A stretch of 64,000 nt of DNA, taken from assembly GCA_034521575.1 (NCBI GenBank), contig JAXHMJ010000005.1:1116001-1180000 (forward strand). Direction: 5' to 3'. The notes beneath the pieces were generated by a model. That model worked only from the letters and a program-made list of their open reading frames with translations, was not told the origin of the DNA and searched no databases. The position numbers were made by a program, and so were the translations under genes. Below are positions 48,146 to 56,983 of this stretch, one piece after another (position 1 is the stretch's first letter; every line of letters starts with the position of its first letter). This stretch comes from a candidate division KSB1 bacterium. GTDB taxonomy: Bacteria; Zhuqueibacterota; Zhuqueibacteria; Residuimicrobiales; Krinioviventaceae.

Positions 48146-48243
48146 ATTATGGCTACCTTTTGGGTTTTGTTGTTATTCTTTTTATTGGTTACACAACTAA
48201 AATAATAACAAACTATTATAAACCCAAAAGGTTTTTTATTTTT

Positions 48244-48264
48244 TTAAAAACCGCTCAATTTAGG
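48244..48264 (-). repeat. IS1380 right terminal inverted repeat
   Basis: On the minus strand it begins CCTAAATTGA; mismatches to the left end are at positions 11, 14 and 18. The target duplication TTTAA follows it on the right. Confidence 0.85.
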
Positions 48265-48283
48265 TTTAAAAAATAATTTCTTG

Positions 48284-48532
48284 ATGTGCAAGAAGATAGT
48301 CGACAGAGCACCTCTGATGACGATGCCGGGCGGGAAATACGCTATCGGGCATTTTGAAATCCACACGGACGGATTCGGCGCTGCCTGGAACACCCTGTTC
48401 GGCGAATGGATGCCGGAGAGCGGTTATCAGCCGGCTGAAGGTCCTTGTTTTAAAGTCTGCAAAACCAACTGCCATGAACACCCGGAAGGCAAGCATGTGA
48501 TTGATATTTTTGGTCCCGTGGCGCCGCTGTAA
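48284..48532 (+). pseudogene. C-terminal fragment of an AraC-type regulator / GyrI-like effector-binding domain
   Basis: An 82-codon remnant with MPGGKYAIGHFEIHTDGFGA, WNTLFGEWMPESGYQPAEGP and HPEGKHVIDIFGPVAPL, which is the last half of a GyrI-like ligand-binding domain as found at the C-terminus of AraC-type regulators. The N-terminal half of the domain and any DNA-binding domain are missing; an in-frame stop lies just upstream, and the IS1380 element ends 15 bases before. The matching 5' part is not on the other side of the element, so it is not simply split. Confidence 0.7.
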
Positions 48533-48659
48533 CCGTCAAAAGACTGAGCGTCGATATTGATTCTAAAGTGACAGGTAATTTTGGCGATTCCCGGTTGTTT
48601 TTCACCCGTGGCTCACTTTTAATGATTTCCATTCACAACTGCAAGCGTTCGCATCGCTA

Positions 48660-51600
48660 TCAGAACGGCAGAATCTCCAGGTTATAGGTTTGTTCCACCG
48701 GCTGCACCCGGTACTTGGGCAGCGTGCGGATGGCTGTACCCCCGACCCCGGTGACGTCAAAGTCAATGTTCAATGTGTTGAACGGCGCCCGCTGCAGCTG
48801 AAAACGATAGACCGCGCGCGACAAATGATCGGTGCTGTAGGGATGCAGACTGAAATTCAGCAATTGATCCGAACGCAAAAGCAAACCGTGTTCCGCATCA
48901 TTCATAATCCGCAGCCAGCGTACATCGCGCATAGATTGCCGTAATCCTGGGGAATCAGATAAGGCACAATCTCTTGTTCTGCAGTGGATTCATAGACACC
49001 GATTTTCGCGCCGGTCTTGCGATCCGGAAAAGTCTCGAACGGTCCTCTGCCGTACCAGCAGATGCGGTTCATCGACTGCGGCAGCCGCAGCTCCAGTCCG
49101 CTTTTCGGCAGATGCTCCGGCATAGCGCCACGGGGCACAATAGTTAAACGCAGCAGAATGCGCCCGTCGCCGCGGACGGTCCAGGTCTCCCGACGCTCAA
49201 AGCCTGACGTTCCGCTCCCGAGCGAATACGCCTGCACTTCAATGCGAATCGCAGAATCCAGTACAGCAATTTTGACTGTATCCACGCGGTTGCGCATCCG
49301 GTCCAGACCCAGCGTGCGCAATTGATTCTCGATGCTGCGTCCCCGTCCGGGCGTTATATGATCGTCACCGTACACCTGGCTGCCCCAGGGATCCATGCTG
49401 TTGGCCAGCGGCGCCCGCCAGACCCGGTACCGCGGCGCGGACTGCAGCAGATCGAACTTTTTGTAGATCATACGGACAAACTGACCAAGTTTTCGATTCA
49501 TTTCATATTCAAATCTCTCGCCCGATAGGATGATCTTGTCATCCTGTTCCGTTATGTTCAAGGGAGGCGCACTTGAATTGACATCCATGGTGGATACAGA
49601 TCTGATGATTAGCTGCTCCCAGGCTACCTCATGTCCGGCTTGCGCCCAGTCTGTGGATTTTCGCAGACAGAACGACAGGGTCAGGATATACTCGGCGCCT
49701 TCCAGTGGAGTAGGCAGAGAAAAGGGCGCCCGGATATCCGTCGACTGTCGCGGGGGCAGATCAAATTGTATCTGTCCGGAATCTATGCTCTCGCCCGCCC
49801 TGAGCAGTTCCCATCGGCAGTCCAATTCGTTGAGATTTTTGAAATGATGCCGGTTGCTCACCCTGACCAGCTGTTTTTCCGGATCCAGCATTTCAACCCG
49901 AACCGGCTGCGCCGAATGTTTGATCTGCATGAGCTCCGGCTGTGGCTGACGGTCCGGCCAGACAATACCATAGGTTCTCCCGCCCAGTCCGGTGGAATAA
50001 AACGACCCGGTTTTATGATCAGATTCAAAATCCAGGCTCAGCAGCGCAGCTTCCGCCAGTTTATCCGCGTTTTTATCCCGCAGATCGCTGATATCAACAG
50101 CTGTATCGTAGAGGCGCACATCATCCAGACGCATCGCGGACAAACGTCCGGAGAACTCGCCCTGATCGTGGCGTTCGGCATCGCGGCCCAGGCACAGAGG
50201 ATACGCCGCGTGACGGATGGCGCCGCTGCATGGCACACGCGCCGTTCTCTGATAATCAATATACAGACTCAACTGCCGGCCGTCATACACGCCGGCCACG
50301 TGATGCCAGTTTTCGTACCAATCCTCCGGTACCCCGGTGGCAGCACTGACTCTTTGACCGGTGTGCACATAAAACTCAAGCGAGTCCGGATGCGGCTGCA
50401 CAAGGCCGTACTGGTAACGGCTTTTGGTCAGAAATGTGTTGGGCATATCCAGACGTTCCGGCCGCACCCAGAACTCGATACTCAGACTGCTCGCCGGGTG
50501 ATATTTCAGATGCGGATGCCGATACAACTCGATCCAATCGTCATGCCCGCTGAATTCCAGCGCTCGACCTCTACCGCGTTCAACAAAATCAGGTTGTCCC
50601 ATGACATAGGCATCTACATGATGCGGAGAGGCATCCGGAGTGATCCACACCGGCGCGCGTTACGCCGGGGCTCACCCAGTCCCAGATGGCGCCGCCGGTC
50701 AGACGTGAGTAATTATAAATCAAGTCCCAGTATTCATCCAGTCCGCCAATACCGTTACCGGTGGCGGCGAGATATTCGTCCATAAAGGACGGGCGATTGT
50801 CATTGCGCGGCGTCTCCAGTCCCTCTGCCAGACGCTGCAGGCGTTCGGGCACCCAGTAACGCGGACCGGTGATATCTTCAAAGGGTATATAAAATGTATT
50901 GCCGCCGTACATCCAGGGGCGCGTCGAATCAAGGTCTTTGCCGGTTTCAATAACCGCTTTAATATTTTCACCACTGCCGGATTCATTCCCGGCGCTCCAT
51001 ACCACCACCGAGGGATGGTTGCGGTCGCGGTACACCAGCTTGCGGGCGCGGTCGCAGTACATGGCGCGCCAGGCCGGATCTTTAGATAACTGAATATTGC
51101 TGTGGGCTTCGTCATTGACTTCGTCCATCACATAAACCCCCAGTTTGTCGGCCATGTTCAGGTATTCGGGGGTGGGTGGATAATGACTGGTGCGCACACA
51201 GTTGATATTGTGCTGTTTCATGAGCACGAGATCCCGGCGCAGGGTTTCCAGCGGCACCGCCTGGCCGTGATCAGGATGGTGCATATGACTGTTGACACCA
51301 TTAAATTTCACAGGCACGCCATTGATCAACACAGCGTCCCCTTTGATCTCGACCTCGCGGAATCCCAGGTTTTGCGAAAACGCTTCGATTGTGCGTCCTT
51401 GCGCGTCCGACAATTGAAAAAGCAGCGTATACAGATTCGGCGTTTCAGCCGACCATTTGCGTGGATCAGCGACCCCGGTACTCAACCGCAGCGTTTTTAA
51501 GGATTTCCCGGGCAAAGTCAAATCTTTTCTGAGCGGTTCTTCCAGGATCGAATCCGTGTCATCCAGCACATCAACAGTCAATTGAAAGCCGGAGACCGGT

Positions 51601-52391
51601 TCCGCACCTGTGTTTTTCAAATCAATTGCCAGATTCAACCGGGCATCGCGATAGTCTTTGTCCAGATCAGTCACTGCAAACACATCTTGAATGCGGGTTC
51701 GGGGAACAGCAGACAGTTTTACATCCCGAAAAATACCGGATAGCCGCCACATATCCTGATTTTCCAGAAACGTCGCGTCACAAAACCGCAGCACTTTAAC
51801 CGCAAGCTGATTTTCGCCGGGTTTGATAAACGGGGTAATATCAAATTCCGCCGGTTCAAAGCTTCCCTCATTGTATCCGGCATACTCGCCATTTACATAC
51901 ACCCAGGCCGCGGATTTGACTCCCTCAAAACGCAGCAGAACATCCCGGTCAGTCCAGGAATACGGCACTGTAAATGTCCGGCGATACAATCCGACCGGAT
52001 TAAATTCTGTCGGAACATGCGGCGGTTCGGCGCGGAACGACAGAGCGATATTACGGAATTTGGGATAACCATATCCCTGCATCTGCCAATTGGACGGCAC
52101 CGGGATGCGGTCCCAGTCCGACGCGTCAAAATCAGTCTGATCAAAAGCCTCCGGTACCGCATCAGGATTTTCAACCCATTTAAAATGCCAATCCCCGTTC
52201 AACAGCTGATAATAACGGCATTCTGCATCGCGCCCGGTCAGGGCCTGATCAATTTCAGCATATGGAACGTGAAACGCATGCGGTTCAGTCTGATTTTCCT
52301 GAAAAACACCGGGATTTAGCCAGCGCGGCAGAGGTTCGTTTGCGGACACAACGGCAGAAAGGATGATACAGCTCATAATCAAGTATTTCAT
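48660..52391 (-). pseudogene. GH2 beta-galactosidase with a nested LamG domain, with two frameshifts
   Basis: A LacZ-type beta-galactosidase of about 1,240 residues after frame repair, with a signal peptide (KYLIMSCIILSAVVS). N-terminal sugar-binding and Ig domains lead into the TIM barrel: acid/base Glu in VVWSAGNESGSGEN, nucleophile Glu in FMDEYLAATGNGIGG, then AIWDWVSPGV. One extra base at 50654 shifts the frame there. Next comes a ~200-residue LamG-like domain (SIEFWVRPERLDMP, ENWHHVAGVYDGRQLSLYID, RLDDVRLYDTAV), and the barrel resumes with GLGGRTYGIVWPDRQPQPEL. A 2-base insertion near 48933 precedes the C-terminal RDVRWLRIMNDAEHGL part. Probably periplasmic or secreted. Confidence 0.87.
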
Positions 52392-52463
52392 GATCAACTC
52401 GTTTAGTTAAAATGTTCGGTTTTTTGAGGATGCTGCCTGTACATGCGTATGCTGCAGGTGAAT

Positions 52464-55142
52464 CTAATATCCGGCGCGCGCATTCGCCAGCCACAAATCA
52501 AAATCCGCCTGATTCAGAACACCGTCCATATTGAAATCACAGTCGCTATACTTTTCCTGACGCTGAGCGGCGTTGAGCCATTCTGTGTAATCACGCGTGG
52601 TGACAGAACCGTTTTGATCGGAATCGCCGGAAATCAGTCCATAAAAAAGTGAATCCGGTTGTAACAGTTTAATGCGGTCTGCGTCCAGACAGGCTGCCGC
52701 CAGTCTAAAATCGATGTTCGCGGGCTCGGCGTCCTGCAGGGTAACCGGATTCAATGACTGTACTGCAATGTGCGAACGATGCACCAGTGAAATATCGTAC
52801 TGGCCTTTCGGCACTTGAAGCAGCAGCTGCGGCTCATTGACAACCGGATCAATCAACATCCCGTCACCGCGCAGCAACGCGCATGCGGTCTGCACAACTG
52901 AACCCGTTGCAGGATCATGCAGGCGCACAAACAACCAGTCGATGATATCATCGATATTGCTGAAAACGATACGGCTGTCCGCATCATAAGGGGATTGTTC
53001 AGGCGTCTCGAAACCAGCGACCATATGTCCCGCGCCGGCATCAAATGCGCCCTCCAGATAACATTGAACGCGGAGCGCGGCCTTGTCCGCGCCTGAAGAC
53101 GACTGCAGCAGGACAAAATACATTCGAGACCCGTCCGCCCCCTGATTGCCGTCCAGCTGAACCTGTCCGGCCGGAAACTCTTTCTGCAGGCACTGCATGG
53201 TACCGTCCGCTGTCTGCACGGTTTCACCCGTGGACTGCCAGTCCTGCAGCCAGTCCGGCAGACTCGCGCCGTTTTCATACGCCACCGTAACTGTAACGGC
53301 CTGCTTGACAATAAAGGACATGGCGTTGGCACTGTCCGACATGCGGTCCGCGTAGGCGGTACGAATCAGTGTGCTGTTTTGGTAACTGTCCGGGATGTCC
53401 GTGACCGCCGTTTCCCGGTCTGTATAACATACCGAGCCATCAGTCAAAGGCGCAATGGCATAGTTAACCGGAGTGAGGTCAAACACCCGCACCGATGTGG
53501 TGAAACTGTAATTCAAAGATGTACCCGGAGCGATGAGATTCGCATCTCCGGCACAATCGGCAATCTCATTGACAGATAAAGTGTACACACTGTCTGACGC
53601 ATGTTCCCCCGTATACAGCAGGGTCGTTTTATGGTCATCCTGCAACACAGCCTGATAAACCGGTATAGCGGGTGAAATACTGTAATTCGCAATCGTTTCA
53701 GCAGCGTGCGTGCGCACACATTCGTCAAACTCTATCCTTAATTGATTATGCGCGCTGTTTGTTAAAACCGCTATTTCAGGCAATTCGGTGTCCAGGGGGA
53801 ATTCCTGCAGATGGGTCACGTTTTCAATATAATCGCCTCTCTGAACTCTATTAAATTCACAACCGATGAGCCGAACATCATCAACAGGGGAACGTTCATA
53901 GCCTTTAAGCCACAGCCCCCAGTAGCTGCTTTCAGAGGTCACGTTCTCCAGGATAATGTCACGGACAATGGGAGTATAAGCCCCGACATCCCCCTCTCCG
54001 TAATAAAAATTCACTTTAAAAACCGCCTCGCCGACATCAGAAATGTGAACATTGCGGAAATGAATATTTTCAATAATCCCGCCGCGCACCGAATTGGTTT
54101 TGATGCGCAGGGCGCGCTTTAGATTTGGGTGTCCCATGGTACAGTTTTCAACATAAAGATTGCGGATATCCCCGGTGCACTCGCTTCCCATGACAATGCC
54201 GCCGTGTCCGGCTTGCATGTGGCAATTGCGCACCACCACGTTTTCACAGGCCACATCAACCCGGCGGCCGTCCGCGTTGCGGCCGGACTTTAATGCGATA
54301 CAATCGTCACCGTTGTTGAAATAACAGTCCTCGATGAGCACATAGCTGCAGGATTCCGGATTGCAGCCGTCATTATTGGGTCCCAGACTGTTAATTGTCA
54401 GACCGCGTATGGTCACATTATTGGACAGTACCGGATGCACCACCCAAAAGGGAGAATTGAGCAGCGTCACACCTTCGATCAATACATTGTCGCAGGAATA
54501 CGGCTGAATCAGAGGCGGCCGCAGATAATAGCCGTCGCCGAACACGCGCTCTTCCACCGGCACACCGGCTTCCGCCATATCTTCAAGGATCGCTTTGCTT
54601 TCCACATGGCCGTTTTCCTTCCACGGCCACCACACCGTGTCGCCGGCCTGACCATTGATCACTCCGCTGCCGGTAATGGCTATATTTTCCTGCTCATAGG
54701 CATAAATAAACGGGGAATAATTCATGCACTCCATGCCTTCAAACCTTGTATACACCACCGGCAGATAATCAGCCGGGTCCTGACTGAAATGCAAAAATGC
54801 ATTCTCCTCAAGGTGGAGATTCACATTGCTCTGTAAATGAATCGCGCCGGTCAAAAACGTATCAGCGGGAATGACCACCCGCCCGCCGCCGGCATTATGG
54901 CAGTCGGTAACGGCATCGTTGATGGCTTGTGTATTATCAGTGATGCCGTCCCCCACGGCTCCGTAATCTGTGATCAGGAAATCAACCGGCGGGAATTCCG
55001 GCGGCTGGATCTGTTCGAGTATAAAGGGTACATTTTCCCAATAACAGTCACATGTGACACCTCGCAAGGGCAAAACGCACAGAAACAGGCTGATGATACT
55101 GATCAAAAGCTGAAATAAATGTCGGTAATCCTTCAAATGCAT
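52464..55142 (-). CDS. GH28 polygalacturonase with C-terminal dockerin-like calcium-binding tail
   Basis: An 892-residue secreted enzyme. After a signal peptide (hydrophobic LLISIISLFLCVLPL) the right-handed parallel beta-helix domain starts FLITDYGAVGDGITDNTQAINDAV, with GH28 catalytic blocks PNNDGCNPESCSYVLIEDC, NNGDDCIALKSG and AGHGGIVMGSE. Glycan-binding/Ig-like regions follow (FDECVRTHAAETIANY), and the last ~55 residues form two dockerin-like EF-hand repeats: GDSDQNGSVTTRDYTEWL and CDFNMDGVLNQADFDLWL. It hydrolyses polygalacturonate in pectin. ATG 55142 is chosen over an in-frame TTG two codons upstream. It lies 72 bases upstream of the GH2 gene, so a joint transcript is likely. Confidence 0.92.
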   Translation of the reverse strand: MHLKDYRHLFQLLISIISLFLCVLPLRGVTCDCYWENVPFILEQIQPPEFPPVDFLITDYGAVGDGITDNTQAINDAVTDCHNAGGGRVVIPADTFLTGAIHLQSNVNLHLEENAFLHFSQDPADYLPVVYTRFEGMECMNYSPFIYAYEQENIAITGSGVINGQAGDTVWWPWKENGHVESKAILEDMAEAGVPVEERVFGDGYYLRPPLIQPYSCDNVLIEGVTLLNSPFWVVHPVLSNNVTIRGLTINSLGPNNDGCNPESCSYVLIEDCYFNNGDDCIALKSGRNADGRRVDVACENVVVRNCHMQAGHGGIVMGSECTGDIRNLYVENCTMGHPNLKRALRIKTNSVRGGIIENIHFRNVHISDVGEAVFKVNFYYGEGDVGAYTPIVRDIILENVTSESSYWGLWLKGYERSPVDDVRLIGCEFNRVQRGDYIENVTHLQEFPLDTELPEIAVLTNSAHNQLRIEFDECVRTHAAETIANYSISPAIPVYQAVLQDDHKTTLLYTGEHASDSVYTLSVNEIADCAGDANLIAPGTSLNYSFTTSVRVFDLTPVNYAIAPLTDGSVCYTDRETAVTDIPDSYQNSTLIRTAYADRMSDSANAMSFIVKQAVTVTVAYENGASLPDWLQDWQSTGETVQTADGTMQCLQKEFPAGQVQLDGNQGADGSRMYFVLLQSSSGADKAALRVQCYLEGAFDAGAGHMVAGFETPEQSPYDADSRIVFSNIDDIIDWLFVRLHDPATGSVVQTACALLRGDGMLIDPVVNEPQLLLQVPKGQYDISLVHRSHIAVQSLNPVTLQDAEPANIDFRLAAACLDADRIKLLQPDSLFYGLISGDSDQNGSVTTRDYTEWLNAAQRQEKYSDCDFNMDGVLNQADFDLWLANARAGY

Positions 55143-55602
55143 ATCCAATACTTACAAAATGATGCTGTAAAAAACAAGATTTTTTTCTTGTCTCTATAAA
55201 CCAGCAAAAAAAGTGCCTTTTATTATAAATTGCTTATTGAAACATTGCAAGCAGAGACGCGAGAGCTTGCAGAGGGAAAAATCAACAAACACGTTTTAGT
55301 GCATGTGATGAAACAAGCGCTCGAAAACAAAATGGTAAAATATAGGCCAATAGATATTTTCCACGGTTTAAAAGCATAATTTGGATTAACTTTTTTCTTT
55401 GTGACCTCTGCTTCTTTGCGTGGATTGGTTTTTAAAATGGATGCAATGATGCCAGACAAAGCCAAAAACACAGTATATTTGATTTACAATTATCTTTACG
55501 ACCTGCCGTTTAATATTTTCTCACTCGTTTCGTTATAGCACCCAAAAACTCTTTTAAATACAAAAAAGAAACGTTATTTTAAACGAATCATAGAGGAATT
55601 CC
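55143..55602. other. Mostly non-coding, AT-rich gap with one small ORF remnant
   Basis: About 460 bases between the GH28 gene and the GIY-YIG gene. Besides the 49-codon frame listed separately at 55230-55379, I see no gene, repeat array or RNA. A promoter for the GIY-YIG gene should lie near the right end, but its boxes are not clear. Confidence 0.4.
55230..55379 (+). pseudogene. Possible small ORF or gene remnant
   Basis: A 49-codon frame starting at TTG 55230. The peptide is coherent in composition (ETLQAETRELAEGKINK, then VMKQALENKMVKYRP), with helical Leu/Glu/Lys character, and could be the end of a lost gene. No upstream start with a good ribosome site and no recognised family, so it is weak. 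Confidence 0.3.
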
Positions 55603-55905
55603 ATGGCTTTTGTTTATATTGTCCGATGTGCGGACGGCACTTTTTATACAGGAATGGCCACCGACGTAGAACGGCGTGTCCAGCAGCATAACAGCGGCCG
55701 CGGCGCCAAATACACACGCGGACGCCGGCCGGTGGAACTGGTGTACTGCGAAGAACGGGAAACAGTCGGCAAAGCTCTCAGGCGTGAGAAAGAAATCCAG
55801 AAAATGAATCGGCATAAAAAAAGCGAATTGATAAAGTCGAAAAAACAAGCAAATTCCCATCCTGCCGACAAAGGCAGGATGGGAATTTCAGACTCGGAAA
55901 TTTAA
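55603..55905 (+). CDS. GIY-YIG nuclease-family protein (UPF0213/YhbQ-like)
   Basis: A 100-residue protein with the single-domain GIY-YIG fold: MAFVYIVRCADGTFYTGMATD, VERRVQQHNSGRGAKYTRGRRPVELVYCE, and EREKEIQ-like tail KALRREKEIQKMNRHKKSEL. These small proteins resemble nuclease domains of UvrC and SLX1; their role may be in DNA repair, but it is not proven. Start ATG 55603 with GAGG six bases upstream. The last ~20 codons are covered by a perfect hairpin, and may not belong to the ancestral protein. Confidence 0.88.
   Translation: MAFVYIVRCADGTFYTGMATDVERRVQQHNSGRGAKYTRGRRPVELVYCEERETVGKALRREKEIQKMNRHKKSELIKSKKQANSHPADKGRMGISDSEI
55851..55888. repeat. Perfect 16-bp inverted repeat at the 3' end of the GIY-YIG gene
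   Basis: AAATTCCCATCCTGCC and its exact complement, with a 6-base loop, lie inside the last codons of the gene. No T-run follows on the plus strand; on the minus strand a T-run follows six bases away. It looks like a dispersed palindrome or a bidirectional terminator that became coding. Confidence 0.7.
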
Positions 55906-55952
55906 AAATCGGATTCCATTCTATCCTACTCTAATACAAGCATTTTTCGTAG

Positions 55953-56030
55953 CTATTGATTCTCACCAGCATGTAATCGATAAAAAAACAACAAAAAAAA
56001 TACCAACCACCGCCGGTTTACATGACCCAT
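55953..56030 (-). CDS. Possible 25-residue ORF with perfect Shine-Dalgarno site
   Basis: ATG 56030 is preceded by AGGAGG, five bases away, and overlaps a stop as TAATG. The peptide is a basic N-terminus (GHVNRR), then a strongly hydrophobic stretch (WLVFFLLFFY) and a short tail, like a signal peptide or tiny membrane protein cut short. It may be the start of a decayed secreted protein. No family recognised. Confidence 0.4.
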   Translation of the reverse strand: MGHVNRRWLVFFLLFFYRLHAGENQ

Positions 56031-56072
56031 TACTGCCTCCTGTAATATTGCATTAAACGGTTATATTCGTCC

Positions 56073-56768
56073 TCATTGATTTGTGACCAGATGATAAAAC
56101 AACTCCAGTGTTTTCCCGGCCCCTCCTTCCGGCGGGGTCTCGTTCCAGTGTTTGGACTCTTCGCCATCGTGATTCACCAGAATATGATCGTAATCCTGAC
56201 CCCACAGGACTTCTTCCCAGGCCTTTTGAGCGCGAATATTGATATCCTGCATCACCTGATCCGTCAATTCAATCCCCTGATTCCGCGCCCGCTTGACCAG
56301 TTTGGTGATCTGGATCGCGGTCAAGGCCTCGGCCATGCTGACGTCTCCCATGGCTGTGCGCACGCTGTCAATATCATCAAAGGAGGCAGGCTGAATAAAA
56401 ATACGCTGCCAGACTATGTTGTGTGCGGTTTTAACAAGCTGGTGATTCATCAGTTCGCGCGCCAGAGTCGGATAAATATCATAAATCACATAGTCGAATG
56501 TTTCCCGCAGGTTCAGCAACGCTTCAACATCCACAGCCTGGCGGATATGACGGGTTTTGGCCACGGCATAACGGGCCGGATCCAGATCCCGGATTTGCGC
56601 TTCATCGCGGAAATAGTAATCCCGTCCTTCCTGTTCCACCGGCCGCGGACTGCGACTGGTATACAGCAGCGGCCTCGCATGATGAAAATCAGGATATACG
56701 CGCCGCAGCGCGTTCAACAGCGGCGTTTTCCCGACACATGACGTGCCTGACAAAATAACAATTTTCAT
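56073..56768 (-). CDS. Guanylate kinase-like P-loop protein
   Basis: A 231-residue protein with a Walker A motif LSGTSCVGKTPLL at the N-terminus and the guanylate-kinase-type block LLYTSRSPRPVEQEGRDYYFRD after it. The middle and C-terminus (about 110 residues) diverge from true Gmk, so GMP kinase activity is not certain; a kinase of another small molecule is possible. Start ATG 56768 with GGGG upstream. The 3' end may be frameshifted: skipping one base near 56095 continues as WSQINEDEYNRLMQYYRRQ to a stop at 56030 that overlaps the next ATG. Confidence 0.7.
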   Translation of the reverse strand: MKIVILSGTSCVGKTPLLNALRRVYPDFHHARPLLYTSRSPRPVEQEGRDYYFRDEAQIRDLDPARYAVAKTRHIRQAVDVEALLNLRETFDYVIYDIYPTLARELMNHQLVKTAHNIVWQRIFIQPASFDDIDSVRTAMGDVSMAEALTAIQITKLVKRARNQGIELTDQVMQDINIRAQKAWEEVLWGQDYDHILVNHDGEESKHWNETPPEGGAGKTLELFYHLVTNQ

Positions 56769-56983
56769 AAATATAGCCCCTTTTTGTTCCTTTAATATAC
56801 ATAAAAATCTCATTTTTGCAAACCAAATCAAAACGAGCAGGTCCGCCGGGACAGAAACGTTAATGTCCAAAGCCGGAACAATCCGGGTTGGCCGGGGTTG
56901 GATATAATAGGGTGTTTCCCACACTTAACAATCTTGACTATTTGTAAAAAAAATTGTACTTTATGGGAAAAATTGAGGATACT

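Larger units (their letters stand above)
46541..48264 (-). mobile_element. IS1380-family insertion sequence, complete ends
   Basis: A 1,724-base element. Its ends are imperfect inverted repeats that start CCTAAATTGA (18 of 21 positions match), and it is flanked on both sides by the direct repeat TTTAA (46536-46540 and 48265-48269), a 5-base target duplication. CCTA-type ends and size fit IS1380. It carries one transposase locus, on the minus strand, broken by two frameshifts. It lies between the FAD protein gene and a regulator fragment; nothing else is inside. Confidence 0.88.

Noticed and set aside
55223-55471. 82-residue minus-strand frame in the gap after the GH28 gene
   Set aside because: Its composition (repeated Ser/Cys/Ile) and position opposite the small plus-strand remnant give no sign of a real protein.
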